Positions 1 through 15,300 of a stretch of DNA of 64,000 bases are shown here, piece by piece. The stretch lies in assembly GCA_026874595.1 (NCBI GenBank), contig CM049321.1, positions 48,651,297 through 48,715,296 on the forward strand, read 5' to 3'. The position numbers and the translations under genes were made by a program. The DNA comes from Sipunculus nudus. Its lineage: Eukaryota > Annelida > Sipuncula > Golfingiida > Sipunculidae. The notes below the pieces were generated by a model, which saw only the letters and a list, made by a program, of their open reading frames with translations, searched no databases and was not told the origin of the DNA. Within the stretch, counting starts at the first letter, position 1; each line of letters begins with the position of its first letter.

Positions 1-753
1 ATATCCATGTAGTTGTCTCGATTTCTAGTTGGTAAATCTAATAGTATGAGATCACAGACGAGCTTAAGAAAGAGGGCGTGGGCCTATTACGTCATGGGTG
101 ACGTCACGTGAGTCATCTTGCGTAAGTGGAGGGCGATTCTTAAATGATTTATATAGATGGCCATGAAGAGTCAAATAATAATTATCGAATTGAAAACTTA
201 AAAATGTGCACTTATAGACTGTGCTAAGCGACAGTGTGAATATCAGCATAAATATGACAATTAGTTCATCTGATTATTATTATTATTATTATAGGCTGAA
301 TATTCGAAATTTGCATTAAATATTTACTTTATCTGAAATATAATTTTTGAATATCATTCCATTCATATGTATTAGGTTATTTAAAAATTTCATATATGTT
401 ATAAACTGTTAAATTTAATATCAAATTAATAAAGATTATTTGTTTTTCATTGGTTAGTTGTACTATATATCGAACAAAATATATTTATTATATTTTTAAT
501 TTATATCATTTTAACTTTTAACAATTTCCAAATTTTAATCGATATCACTTTTTTATTTTATAAGTAATGTTATTTACATCCTGCATACAACCCGAAATTT
601 TAAAATGGTAGACCTTCTCGTTTCTTTCATCATTTCATGTAAAAATTTTCTGTTATATTTTAAACAGTTCTTTTTAATCATTTCATTTTATATACGATGT
701 TTGCATTATTTAAACATGGTACACCAAACCAAACAACACTCTATATAAAAACA

Positions 754-810
<57 letters not shown>

Positions 811-1096
811 TTAGAACAAAATATGAGTCTGATTATTTTGGCGGGCGCCTCCAATTAGGAATAACGTCACATGGCATGGAGTTGTCGTAATAAAAGCCGC
901 TTTACGACGGTCTTATTAGTGGATCATAACACACGAATTTCCCCACTTGGTTCACAAGACGCCACATAGTGTGTTTAGTCAAAGCCGGAAAAATTGTCGT
1001 CTGCAATTGTGTGTCTGGAATATGTAATAAAAATGTATAAACGTTGAGCGATATTTTATATAACATCGGTGGTTATACATGCTTATACTATATTTT

Positions 1097-1164
<68 letters not shown>

Positions 1165-4100
1165 ATACATGCAATTACGAAATATACATATATATATATA
1201 TATTTATATATATATATATATATACTATACTATACTATACTATAGGCATATAGTACTATTCATATCCTACTAAATATATATTGAACTATACATATAAATC
1301 GGCATATATAATGCAGGTAATCAAGTTTATTAACAAATATGACGAATTATTCATCAACGAACATACATATACTATATAAATCATGTATCCAAATATGCAG
1401 GTATATAAATTATTCATAGGTCTACAATATATAAATATATATTAAATATATATATATGGATATATAGAGAGAGATAGAATATAAAGGACACATATACAAA
1501 TATGGTATGCATAGACATATATCTAATATATATATATCATATATATATATATTTAGCACGATACCCGCGCGTAGTGCGTTGACATGTATGTCTCTTGTCA
1601 AAGCCTGCCGCGATGTCATCACTGCCGCGGTGGCGACGTTGTCTCTAGACAACTGCCAGGGCCGCCATTATATGGCGTCATAGCACTCAGGCGGTGCGCC
1701 TGGATACGTTTACTGTCGCCACATAAATTCTCGCACCGGCTCTCGCTCCGATCTGCTGAAACCACCACCGGAAATTATCGATAACCGAATGAACTTGCGC
1801 ATTCCATTATAAAGTGACATATTTATTATAGAACATGTCATGATGAAAGATTTCAAACGGAGCGCATGCGCTGAATGAAAAATGCTTTATCGTTATAAAT
1901 GATGCAAGACCCAGTTTATTAGTGTCTCCTTTATGTAATGTGCAGAAATTTATTGCATAACTAAATATAAAAATAATGAATTATATATATATATCTATTT
2001 TTATTTGAATTTTAATCAGGCGGACAAGCCAAATATATTTAAACTGTGAATTATAATAGGAAATATTGTTATTGGTGCTCATATTTTGAATATTACAGTT
2101 ATATAAGCCTACATGTGTGCATAATTACTGATAAATATCGCTCCTTATGTACACATCATGAAGAAACAGGTATATATATATCAGGTTTGCTGACAAACGG
2201 AACAAGGGCCGCCATGATGTTGTGCTCTAAATATAATATTGTTAAATTAATATTTCATGTGATTAAAAATATTGGAAATATTATATACTGAATATTACTA
2301 ATATGTAATATTATTGAAATAATATTTCCCTATAATTAAATTCAATTTCATGGAACAAAAAAATGTGTCGAAGTTAAATTAACTGCCGAGTATCATAGCG
2401 ACCGGTTTCCTGCAGTCTGTATAGCCGAGGGGTAGGTTTTATCCCGGTACGCGCTTGTGATATCCCACACGTGTACAAAGCTGTCAGAATACTAGTATGT
2501 AGTTCAGGGTGGTCAGTCGGTCAGCTTGGAGCGAGGGCGAGCCTTGTATACATATACATACAAGTGTCTAACTGGGCGGGGGTAAATGGCCCCAGGCTAG
2601 CCCGTGAACCGGTTAATATGTTTTTCTTGGATGTCACATATAGAGCAGTTAATTTTGACATGCACTGTGCAGTTAGAACGCATTTAGTTAGAAGTATTTC
2701 CCATGATAATATTAAGCATTAAGCAATTTATTGATATTTCACCGTATTCGTTAATGTTAAAACGAATAAGTCCTCATCTTTAATGAATATCCTAACATTC
2801 ATTTACTTTGTAGATATAAATCAAAATGTTTTAAATTTAGAAATTAAATAAGTTTAAATTCTTTATTTAATTGAACTCATCATTTTCTAGATTGGTATTT
2901 ATGTGCCGGAGAAACTGAAAATTAATTACAGAAAACTAATTACAGTGATTCAATGATCGTACGTGATCGTACAATATTTTATTTTTATTAAGGAATTCAC
3001 TTTGGTAAATGTTTGGTCTGTCTGCTGTAAAGTTGACTAAAATCAGGAACAATAAAAATTTAGATTTTGCGTGAGCCTTTTTCTTTAAGTTCTTGTGGGT
3101 TCGTTTTAAAAACCATTTCAGACCCTGTTCTTGGCAAAATAAGTAGGATAAAAAATATTGTAAATTATTTGTTAGTAAGTCATAATTCCTATACTCTTTT
3201 ACAGCAAGCATATTGATCTTATTAACAATTAAGTACAATGGTGCACTTGAGTGACCTCATGATATCTGTATAACGTTAGGCGAATATATCAGGAAACACC
3301 CATTGATTGCTTTTAGTTATGTAAGCAAACAGTCGTAGTTTAAGATTATACAAGGTTCTGTTACCAAACATTGTTCTTCACATAGAGGGGACGGTTAGGC
3401 ATCAGACGTTGTAGAACAGACATATGGGATCCAAACCGTCTCGGGGTTCACTTAATCTGCCTCAGGGCACCCGGCGATGATCTGCCATTGATAACAAAGT
3501 GGGAGGAGCGCCCCGGGGCAAAGCCTCTAGGAAATCACCTGTCACTCATCGGCCACGTGACCCATTTCAATTTGATATACATGTGCACGTGTCATTATAT
3601 AATATTAATGGTAAGAATTATAATTGTAAAATCATATTCGATTATATATTTCTGTGAAATCTGCGTTAAGATTATCATTTTAAATACCGACCGAGTAAAT
3701 TACGCTGATGTCTAAATCAAAATGAAAAGGTCGGGTTTCTGACATTTATCATTGCTCAAGGTTGAGCTTTAATGTTGTTCGCCGTCTTTCTGTGACAGAA
3801 TATTCTATCTTCAAAATATTATAACTTTTGATGGGCTAACATAAACGTTTGTGATCGATTATGCAGCAAAAATCAGCAGATTTAATTTATTATGAAATAA
3901 AACGGACAATAATCAATACAATCGGTTAATTAGCACTCCACTATTTTATATGCAATTAAATAATTGATATTTTTATCAATATCTCTTATTTAATTTATTT
4001 AAATCAAAATTTAAGTCACCAACTTTGTATTGTGAAATTACGTAATGCTCATGAAATTTTAAAATATCTTAAATTAAAATATAAAAATATTTAGATAAGG

Positions 4101-5090
4101 TCCATTGTTATATTGTCGTGAAACCAAATCTGCTAATTTAATGTATTATTAGAGTTTTACCAGTAATATATGGTGCGCATGCGGATACTTTCACGGGTAT
4201 GTATCCTCATGTTTGGCGGGAACGTTTGTATAAAAGCTTGAATTACTATGTAACGAACCAATATATTTGAGATAAGATTATAGTTGTTTTCTTGAAAGCG
4301 CAAATGCATATATGACAACAAAGAAAGCACACGTGTATATATGACCTTGTGATAATACAGATTTATGACTTTATGAGCCCAGATTAAATCAGTGCTTGTT
4401 TGATCAGAGTTACACAACACCCAGCAGTAATTTTATTTGCCAAGATCCTCTCAAACATCGCCAAACACCGCAGGGTCAAGACTCCCCACACCTAGCCCCT
4501 TCCGCCTGTCCCAGTTCTATAGTCCTTTCCACGCGATAAGTGGGTATGCTTGATAAGAAAATGCTTTTTTTTTTGTCTTTCCTTTTTTGTTCCGGTTTTG
4601 TCTTTGTCCGGACTTAACGTCTGTAATGAGTTTACTCAAAGGATTATCGGACCTGGTATGTTGAAACAATGTCTAGGCTTTGATATAGGTGAAGGCCGGC
4701 TAGTACATGATCTGTTTACAGGTTAATCCAGTAATTGGTTTTAACAGGGTCAGTATTTCATTGTCACCTAGCAATGGACGGTAAAACTAGAATACATGCG
4801 CTGTTACACATACGCTCAGCGTCTTCGCCACTTGTTAAACTTATCAGATGGGCAGGGAACACACATACGGACAGACACACTCAGCTAAATTCGATATTCA
4901 TAAAATAAAGTATAATTACTTATATAACTTTATATCTTATGTTGTATATCTTGTGTATATATATTCATAAATAGTGTTATTTTACTTACTGGTATTATTG
5001 TTAAATATTTAACTATATTTTGAACATTTTATAAGTTTAAAAAAAATTAGTCACGTGATGATCACCATGGTACCTGTATTTCCCACCAAA
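1..5090. other. 5' flank of the Cv-2 gene, no gene recognised
   Basis: This is AT-rich non-coding sequence with pure AT tracts at about 757-807 and 1101-1161, and AT-rich stretches to about 1560. A TTA microsatellite lies at about 271-292. A more GC-rich island lies at about 1560-1780, with a smaller one at 2395-2620. I looked on the + strand for an exon with a start codon and signal peptide for the downstream gene and found none convincing. The promoter and first exon may be hidden here or lie upstream of the window. Confidence 0.6.
757..1161. repeat. AT dinucleotide microsatellites (757-807 and 1101-1161)
   Basis: Two pure AT runs of about 50 and 60 bases, separated by ordinary sequence. 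Similar runs occur in the introns of the gene to the right (about 12358-12384, 15905-15963, 17321-17368, 17931-18015) and at 19998-20036. None of this length occurs in the tandem array after 20,413. Confidence 0.9.
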
Positions 5091-5177
5091 GGTACCGTGC
5101 AGAAGTGTGACGTAGAGGATGAGATCATCTTCGTGGAGGGGATCTCAACTGATCCCTGCATCACCTGCAAGTGCAAG
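5091..5177 (+). CDS. BMPER: Cv-2 exon a: first half of VWC1
   Basis: Encodes 29 residues beginning GTVQKC and ending CITCKCK, before a gtaagt donor. I chose the acceptor at 5089-5090 because a short pyrimidine stretch precedes AAAG. The frame stays open upstream, so an acceptor at 5049-5050 is possible and would add about 13 residues, including FPTK, which also resembles the vertebrate sequence. ATGs at 5058 and 5067 are in frame but no signal peptide follows, so they are unlikely starts. The following intron (5178-5674) holds one end of a pogo-like element. Confidence 0.85.
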
Positions 5178-8100
5178 GTAAGTTCAGCATCCAAGAAGCT
5201 GTAGCCATAGCAACCACATGTATTATTTCCATATCCAGACAAGCTGACTTTGATCTTCTAAAATTGGTAAGGTGGTCCTTTGTTTTGTTCCGTCACTGAC
5301 TGTAAATTACAAATTTTGAATATGCAGTTTTGAAATATTAATATGTAATATATGTATGTATAAGTTATTATGATAAGGCAATATATAGATTATTTTTGTA
5401 GAAGGTTCTGTATGATAACCGTGCAGAGTAAGAACAAAAACAGTTGAACCTGTCTAAAAGACCACCTTTCTAAAAAGACCCCCTTTCTAATAAGTCCACT
5501 TGTCCATGAAAGATTCTTAACATTTAAAAATATGGAAATAACTGAAAAAAAGGGAAAACAATTATAATTGATAGTTGCCATCTGTTGTAGAAGGAACAAG
5601 AAAGAGAAATTTTCTAGAGTGTGGTTGCGTTTTATACAATAATTTACATGTCTATATAAATTATATTCTTACAGAATGGTGAGGTCACGTGCTTTAAAGA
5701 GAGGTGCCCGGATACTCAAGGCTGCCACTACGTCATCTATGACGCCACTCCGTCTAATTCCTGCTGTGACGTGTGCAAAGGTAAGGATCGAAAAGAAGGA
5801 ATCAACTTGTAAAACGGAAACTATTGTGATAACAATATTTCTTCAGCCATTTTATTATTTCGCGTTTGATTTTGCAATGTTACTAGTAAGTAAAATGTTG
5901 ATTATGAAGCAATTTTTTTTATCTATAAGGTAATTAGTAGTTGTGAACGCAAAGTGTGAAATATTAATATTGTTTTCATATGGCCTTTGTCATGACCAAT
6001 ATTATTAAAACGATCGCAGCATGTTGTCTTCTCTCATTTCAGCATCAGTTTTGGTTAATACTAATTAAAAAAAATAGTGGCATTGGTCTTACGAAATTGG
6101 TATTACAAAACATGTCAGTTTAACAGAGTGGGACATCTGGATGGTATAGGAAAACCATATAATTCTCGAGAAAGATGAGAAGTGAAAGTGAATCGTTTTG
6201 GATCTTACATTTTCATTAGATATAAAACATGACAGACAGATAAATTGCTGCTTCTATCACAACTGTAGAGCTAGATCAACAAAAAGTAATAATGTCCCAG
6301 GGGCTCTATAGCTCCACTCAGCCTCATTCTCGATTGGCCGCCATTGTTGTAGAACGAACGACAAATGTTTGACATCGAGGTGACAGAACGCCCACAGTGC
6401 AGGGCGGGGTTAATAGCTTCGTGTATCGACGATAACCATCAGGCGACCCCATAGCGGCTTATGTTCACCAAATTGACAAATAATTTTGGCCAATTTTCCG
6501 CTTTTCTGACCCATTGCTTTGCAATTGGTAAGTCGAGCTTAATATGCCGGACTCGACTAATCTACAAGGGTCTGACTGGTGTGACCGGAGATACGATCTC
6601 GGCTTGCATCATTGGCAAACTGAATTGAGAATTTGGCCACTTTAGTCATCTAAGGCAGCTCTTCTGTTCCCATGAGGGATTCGGTCTCATGTCATAGGCA
6701 ACCTAATGATTCTGACAACAAGGACTTAGAAGTCAACAGCGGAAAGTATACTAAGCCACAAATTAACACAAACGCATCAAGTGTTTTGCTTAAATTACAT
6801 TGAACTATCGATCCGTTTATCCTGTACTCTCCATGACTCAACTAGCATGAGTGCAAAAAGGAACCAATGCCACCTAGAAAACATTCTTCCGTGTGTCCTA
6901 TTGCCAGAACATGCAATTCCTTTTTTTTTGGTAGATACATCAGGTCTTTAAATAAACCTCAAAATTGCATGCGTAATTTTCACAAATTATCTTACTTGTA
7001 TATCAAAGCCAGTTAATTAATATTTTGCCACAAAATTTGATAACATGTAAGGGAAAATTTATTTTATTCGTTTTCATTATTTAATCCAATTTGTTCTACG
7101 CTTATAATAAACTGCTCTTTGTAGGGCAAATTCTGTACCGTCTACTCATACTATAGTATATGCCATGCATTATGGTGTAGGAAAGGATTGCTTTATTTTA
7201 TATAAAGGAAATTAAGCTTCAAGGTGTTCGACGCGAAGCGTTAAGAAATATTATTACGTGGTTATTGGCAGACGACAGAGCAATTTCCGGAACTTTCACC
7301 GCCAGGGTAGCCATTGACGTAAATCGCCCGAACTTGTACTAATTAATAGTGGCCAGCTGGTTTATATAAATGGCTGAGCATGTTTCGGTATACAATGTTA
7401 TGGCGGGCAGTGGCAGTCCATGAAACTGCTTATGTGATGGAAGGTAACACCCATGCAGTATCCAACTGCCGGAAATATGACCCTGGAATATAATACCGGT
7501 AATATATTAACCTGCACCAGACAAATGGTATTGGAAACATTTATTATCAGTTATTTTTTTATAAAATACAGAGAAATTATTGCCCAGAGACGGGGTGTTA
7601 TAGCTGAGCCATTGCAGGCAGTAAAATAACACCTGTTATATCTATAACTACGCTAGTATCATGTAAGGAACTCTAATACTGGATAACTTATATCAGATGC
7701 GTTGGATATAGATATATAAACACTAAATATTACACTATACTAGGTTGCATCAATATTGGTTTGGCCGGAACTGAAAATAGCTTTTAAATATCAAAGTTGT
7801 ATCCGAGGCAAGATCTTGATATATATTATCCCAGAAAAAAATGACTAAATATGCTTTTTCCTCTTCCAGGTTGCATGTATCAAGGTCGACGGATTGCTAG
7901 CGGGGAGGTTATTGCTCAGCCCGGGAATCCTTGTCAAGTTCTGGAATGCAAGGTCGGTATCTACATGTAATATTATAATGCGGTCTGTCTGAACGTGTTT
8001 ATGTTTTGTATGATTATATATTAAACTATTATTATATTTAACTATAATTTGTTAAACTGAAATTATCATATTATGTTTTATAATATAACATTATATTATA

Positions 8101-11100
8101 TTATATTATATTATATTTGCATTGTTTTAGGCGGCCGTACTGACGGTTTCGGAAGTCAAGTGTCACGTGCCCTGCAAGAATCCAATCAGGATACCCGGAA
8201 AGTGCTGTCCTGTGTGCCCGAACAGTAAGTCAGTTATATCCAGAATTCTATACGGACTCTGATACCTACAAGTTCTGTTATGCAGCAAGATTAATCAATA
8301 ATAAAACTAAAATGATTCTCAATAGATCGCACACCTCCGCCAGGCTATATAGTCCATCACGTGATCCGTCCCTTTTTTTTCCGGATGGCACTCTTTATAT
8401 TTCCTGGCCCATATTCCCTCATGGAAACAAGCGTTTTTTTTATATTTTGTTTTGCAAAATTTTGCTCATAGACAGAACAATCCAGACAACAGACTGACAA
8501 TACTGGGAGGGTACAACCTCCAAACATATATACAGACATTGGTGATAACATACCCTCCTCGGTTAAAGGACATAATCATTATAAAACTGTTGTTTGCCTT
8601 AATAGACGAAAATCAGCATGAACATGTAAACTTTATACGTGGATTTGTATTAGATATTATATATAAGATTTGAGCCGCACGTATAGCGAATTCTGTACTA
8701 TTTGTATGTTCTATACATATGTGGTACATGGCCCCAGACTAAACCATTTGTTCAGGTGCAAGAATGTTCCTTCTGGATACAAGAAAGCATGATGGGACCT
8801 ATTGTGAAATACAGTAAATTATACCGTAAATTACCGAGACATAATAATATGTATTGAGCAGACGATACAAAAATGTCATGACGGGAATTATAAGACACAA
8901 TATGGCGGCGGTGCCGCCCGCTGTGCGCGCTCTGAACGACACACTACTGACATATGTAACACGTATACAGACTAAGCGTTAGGGTAATTCCAAGTCATTT
9001 TCAGCTTAGGCTTTGGGCACGGTCTATCGAGCAAGGCTTCATAACGGCTTCATGTAATCCCTAGCCTTTAGAATAATTACAAAGAAACTAGAGATGAAAT
9101 GAACTGCAAATGGTGCTGTATTATATAGATTCCGGTCCTCCCATTTGATCATGCTTTAAGTATTCCAAAACAGGATATTTATATATGTTTTCCCCTGTAG
9201 AAAACACACGCACACACACTGAAGTGCACGCAATGATACATGCTTTATTTTGTATTTGAAATATTAATATTTATAACTGATAGTGTATATATGTTTTATT
9301 TCCCTGTTGTAGTGAAAATATACTTACACATGAACGAAACCATGTATCAAATTAACTCTGTGTACGTTTATATGCATATGATAGGGTACAATATTTTATA
9401 ATAATTAATCGTGGTTGATTAAATGGCGGTACACATCACCGTCAGCTCTAAATAGTCTTGTCGTCTGCAACATTTCTATTGGGTTCATGCTGTGGGTTAC
9501 ACAAATAACATCAAAACAAGGGATGTTGAAGCAACAGTGTATGTATCTGCTCAGATCCCCGTCTCAGTGAGCAGACTTACTGTCTTCATATCACCTGGGT
9601 GTATGTTTTACATATACATCACATGGCCCCCATACGGGACAAGCGCCCCGGGTCCACTTGATATTGAAACAAACATGGGAAGGATTTCTGTTTGGGGTCA
9701 CGTGACCGGGTCACCCCGGGGCTATTAACAACACTGCTCGTGAAGTCACATGGAAGACTCGTTTTTCTCTGTTGGTAATATAAAATGGCAGTGATTGAAG
9801 TTATGTGTAATTATGGCACAGTGCATGGTACATAGTAAAAATTTGACTCATACATTCCTAGACTTGTCTCATGCAATGCGGATGCTAACTTTGTTTTGTT
9901 TTGTTAATATATATAAACCGCCAAATGTCTTGCCTTAAACATACATCGGTGTGTTTTTCTGGAGGTGGGTGGGGGGAGGGGGGGGGGGGGTGACCCCCTA
10001 GAAATGTAAAAATCACTACATAATTACTAAAACAAATATATATGCCAAAGCTATATTCAGTGAAGCGTACTTTTGTATTTAAAACCTATTCAACTAAAAT
10101 GTATTTGAAATCATTCTGGTAAATAAAACTGATGCATTTTTACTTCAGTTAGATCGATTGACACATTGTATAATACCCAATCTTTTAAAATGCATTGAAT
10201 GCCATGAAATGCTGAATTAGCTGTACTGCCACTTACGTAACTAATTGCATAACAAATCACGTGACCGATCAATCCTTCCCATCAGTCACTGCGATTTATT
10301 ATACTAGATAAATAGTCATCTTTGCAGGTGGCCAAACTCTCAATAGTTGATCAGGTCATAAACACACTTAAGGTGGCGAAGTGTAATAAATTTAAAAAAG
10401 AAGCAAGGCATGATTGCATTTCAAAGTAACTCCGCAACACCTGTTTGTCTAGAGGCCAAAAGTGTGTCAGTTTATTATCCAGTAATGGCCACAGTGGTGA
10501 AAAGAACAAACATATGATTTGCAGTGAAATGCGTACTGTTTGCTTTATCTGTCACTGAACTCTTTTGCCGGTCTCTATCTTGTAGGTTTAAAAAAGTTAC
10601 CTAAAAAAGTTGAAGGGAAGTTGTCGTGTTTACGGTGAACAGCTAATTACTAAGACTGAAATATAAATGCTATTCACACCTGTTTGGCAGCCCACTTGCC
10701 CTGCATAACAATAGATACATATATAGAGCCTGATAGTTTGTTATGAGTTAATTTAAAGCACCATTCCAGCGTGATGTGATGAATAGCCCAGGTGTAAAGT
10801 CATTAAAGGCGCCCTTCACTTCATTCACGTTACGCGGTCTGCCCGTCCATGAACTGTCATGTACTTATTGAGTCAAAGCAGATATAGAATTATTTACACG
10901 CTTCATTTAGATTTAATATTCATGCAAAATACATAAAAGCTCTGTATTTAAATGTGTATACCTGTACCCAAAATAGAGTTTGACATGCCCTAATCATCAA
11001 ATAATGTTTTTAGGTCCCACATATAATTTATTATCTTTATAATAATAATATCATTCTACTATTTGATATTTCATTTGTAGTTTTTATTTTGTACATCATT

Positions 11101-12353
11101 ATTCAAAGCTACACTAAAGAACGAGAGTTACTTTAAGAACTCATCAGTGTTCATTAAGCGGTCACGAATATAGAACCCTATTCTGATTTTTTAAAGAATC
11201 CGTTGGCAGGGTTCTTAAAAAATCATGAAAGAGAACCTTTTCTTGATTGTATAGGGTTTTTAAAGAGTGTTCGGAAACCTTTTATGGTCATTTTTTTCGC
11301 AGATTAAAAAACATATTCATATAATTATCAATCATCATTCTGCGGCTACATTCTCTTCATATTGTTATTGTTATTATAATTATTATTAGTAGTAGTAGCA
11401 GGAGTAATACTACTATAGTTGTTGTAGCATTATTATTTACTGAGTGTTTCAACATCCTTCCCTTTATTACACTCATTTATGTTATAACTGCCAATATATT
11501 CATTTACTAAGGTAAATATCTAATACCCTGAAATCTTCCTGGGCCAACTACGACAAAATAGGGTTCAATCTTAGATATGAATTCCTATTCACTAATAAAC
11601 GTGTTATAAACCTGACTGTCACATGTCAGGTAATATATCTTTGATCTCTGTAATGAGTATTGAGTGTGACACTCACCTGTTCAGGTGCGAACACCTGCTT
11701 CACCTGTGCTAATTGAATAAACCCTGTACCTTAAGCATTCTATATCAACTGATAAGGTGCGACACTTATAATGCAAGGTGCGGAAACGAGAGGTTTTTTA
11801 TTGTCGATCTTATTTTCTCATGTAGGCTGTGGCTCCTAAATGTTTTGAAACTGACTTACGTCAATGTATTAATGTAGTGAGAATGATTATAGTTTTACGA
11901 CATCATTTATTGAGTATATTATATTCCATTATATATTTTAATCCACAAAATACTAAAAGTGTTGCATTTTATATGCTATAGACGATGTGCGTAATAAATA
12001 TGTGATATTATTTCCATCAACCGAAGTGAATTTAAAATGTCGTCAAATTAAGATGTCGTCAAATTAGAAAGTCCTAATTCTGGGATGTCGTAAAAGTTAA
12101 CGCTCTTTATTTCTTTTTAAAGCCAAACACGGCAGGTGAATAAAATGTCGTTTGATGTGAGACGAAACAGTTGTGGCGTTGTTTGAGCCTTGATAGGGCG
12201 TATCTGACCTTTACACCGATTAAAGATAACCTCCCCAGTTCGCACTTAATCGTCAATAGTCTTGCAATGAAAAAGATGTAGCCTTGCCATGGGGTATACT
12301 TGTAGCTCATATATAGGGCTTTGTATAGGTACATGCATATGACAGGCATTGTA

Positions 12354-12384
<31 letters not shown>

Positions 12385-15300
12385 GACGTATGCGTGTATA
12401 CAGTAAATCCTGTGTAATATGACCACCTGTCCTACTGGACAGACATCCTAATTCACAGGTGGTCTTATTAGACAAGTCATTTATAACCGGTGTGAATGCT
12501 TTCGGTTCACTCAATAATGGTCTTATAGGTACCCATTCACCTACCTTTTGAAAAAGAATTTTGTTGATTTTGGCTTCCTTTGTAGATATATTATTGATCT
12601 AAGGGTAATCTGGGTTGTGAAAAGTTCATATAAGACCTTCGTAAAGGATGTATGAACATGTTTATCAAGAACATAATTGTAAACACAGTAATATTGACAA
12701 ACGGGAAAAACATGTAATCTAATGTGGTAGGTTGCATATATGCGGAGGTAGAAAGGTCACTTGTTGCAAAACGCTATTCGCTCACCCTGGCTTATCTGAC
12801 TTGCTGCCAGATGTCCTTGTTGAATTTATTTTGGCGGGCCCCTATATATTATGAACAAGTTGGTATAAACAAAACAAGCAGCATGTGTGCGGTGATATCC
12901 ACGTTTTCTTGACTATGTTTTTTTATTTAAAATAGGTATGCCTTTAGTTTATTAAGGTAAGATAGGTGATTGGGCCCTCTAATAGACAGGTGGTCTTATT
13001 TGACAGATGGTCTTTCAGATTGGTTCCACTGTATTTATTGTAGCACAGTTTCCTAAACCGTCTGTGGTTCTTATTTCTTTTTTTTTTCATATATCTGCAG
13101 TCTCTTAAATTGTGTTTATTTTATATCTTTTTTCTGCAACAGAGTCAGATAAGTAAATAATCTATACTGCTATAAAACAAAACAAGCGGAACAAGGTTTT
13201 TTTTATCAGGAAGGATCGTATTGTGTCTATATTTTACAATTTACATTTGATGTAACATTATTTTTCTTCTTTACAGAATGTGAGGTTGGGAATAAGAGAT
13301 ACAGACACGGAGAGAAATTCCTTGCTGAATTTGACAAATGCGTCACCTGCACCTGTCAGGTATGGTGCTGCCACCTGGCACTTAAATTAAGAACTATATT
13401 GATTTCCTCGCTGTCTCGTATCCTCCTTCTCATAAAGATAAAAATCCATTTTGATTTTTTTATTAGAATAAATAGCAAAATGGATATATTTTATTCGGGA
13501 ACCCTTATCAAGATGCCCTATACTTCGAACTTCCAATTCTTCTACTTGCTTTGAATATCGGAATTACTTAATTTAAATTACTTGCTTTGAAAGTGAACCG
13601 CTCTTTTGCCCACTGTTTTCTAAATATATAACACCTGATAATGCATCACGTTTTGCCTGCAAATATTGTTATGAAGATTCTGATGGCTTATTTATACGAC
13701 ACCAAACAAATGAATGGTGCTTTTGTTATAAAACTTAGAAAACAACCCCCTTGTACCATGTTAAATTTCCTTTATTTCGTGTATAGGTTTTTATTAGAAA
13801 ATATTTATTCCATAGAATGGTCACGTGTCATGCGAGAAGAAGTCATGCCCAGTCCTGAACTGTCTTAGAGAGCATATCTACACACCAGAGGGCGCTTGTT
13901 GTCCACAATGTAAAGGCAAGCGGTCCGTGTTTGACCTTGGTCAGAGGAAGCTCTGCTACTTCCGGAACCGGATATTCAGCGAAAAACGAGCTGTGACGTC
14001 ACCGGATAAATGCACCAAGTGTTACTGTGTTGTAAGTATATACCTGCATCTCTGAAGAAAACCTGCTTAGTGAGTTCCATAATTTCATTTGATTAAGGAA
14101 CTCAGTATCGAATACATCCAATCAAATGTTACGTTTTATTGACTTTTGGAAGTACGTGCCATTTTTCTGGTTTTAATTCTGCTATTTGACAAAAGTCGTG
14201 ATATACATCGAAACGCGAGAAAGTGGACAAGTTTTAGGTCTTTCCTTTCATAATTAGGGTATAATTGTTAAATGTTACTCTTTTACTCTTACGAAAGACA
14301 TCAACTTTAATCGGAAGAAATATCGACATATGTCTCTATTGTGTATATATAGATTCGAATCATTGAAAAATTATCAACGCAAATCCAACTTATCCGTACC
14401 ACATAACTCACTGGCTTCAACATTTTACCAAATTATATTAAAATAAATTGACAACATGGTATTTGATGGGGACTTGTTTCAGGATCATACCACGGTGTGT
14501 AGTCGGCCATCTTGTCCCGTCCTGAACTGCCCACGTGACGAGATAGTTCTGAGGGACGGCGAGTGCTGTCCAAGATGTCAACCCAGGGCCACTTGTAGAT
14601 TCAAGGGCAAAGACTACAGGGTAAATCAAGAGATAATTTCTTATTAGATATTATTTTTGCGTGAACAATAAAAACAGCATATTATTATATTTTAATTTTT
14701 ATTATAATAAAATATATAAACATATTTACCATATTATATGTATGTTCAAGAGTATTTACATTGTACGTCTTTCAAATATTATATTTATTATTATTATTTT
14801 TGCCTTTACATCGATATTGCAGTAAATGCACTTATATCATGAATCACAGTTTTGTAAAAAAAATCAGTTCAGCAACTGTTTGCGTTATCTTGCTGACATA
14901 TACAAACAAACAAACAAACAAACAAACAAACAAGAGATTTGGATGAAAACATAACCCAGATGTCGATGGTTAAAGCCAAAAAGTCATCATAACCATCCAT
15001 TATATTATACTCTTGGGTTTGCTGTAAGATTGGCGATAATTAATTAATTTTAATTAATAGTCCAAGTATATCTTTCTTATGTTTGAAAATTTGTTTATTT
15101 TTTTTCAGCATGGCGTAATGTGGGCTCCGGATGTGTGCACCACGTGTTCCTGTGACAACGGCACCGTTAGATGTGAAGTTGATCCATGTCATCACGTGGC
15201 CGAATGTCCAAAGGTCAGTACAGATAAACAGACAGACAAAAATAGACAGGCATATGATCAATCAGTGATGCTTCGGATTTATTTGTTTTATTTAATAAAC

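Larger units (their letters stand above)
8225..13276. other. Large Cv-2 intron between exons d and e
   Basis: About 5 kb without recognisable exons. Contents: a G-rich run at 9961-9990, AT-rich unique sequence, an imperfect inverted repeat at about 11171-11268, an AT tract at about 12358-12384 and a pogo-like element at 12401-13031. Confidence 0.7.

Noticed and set aside
1044..1273. Open frames made of Tyr-Ile repeats
   Set aside because: Translations of AT dinucleotide tracts.
1560..1780. GC-richer island with an open frame as a possible first Cv-2 exon
   Set aside because: The translation has no signal peptide and no clear donor; it could be a promoter but nothing shows it.
2400..2440. 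TAGCCGAGGGGTAGG resembling a tRNA A box, possible SINE or tRNA
   Set aside because: No B box at the expected distance and no cloverleaf could be drawn.
11171..11268. AGAACCCTAT and ATAGGGTTTT as ends of a foldback element
   Set aside because: Arms are short and imperfect, with no target duplication seen.
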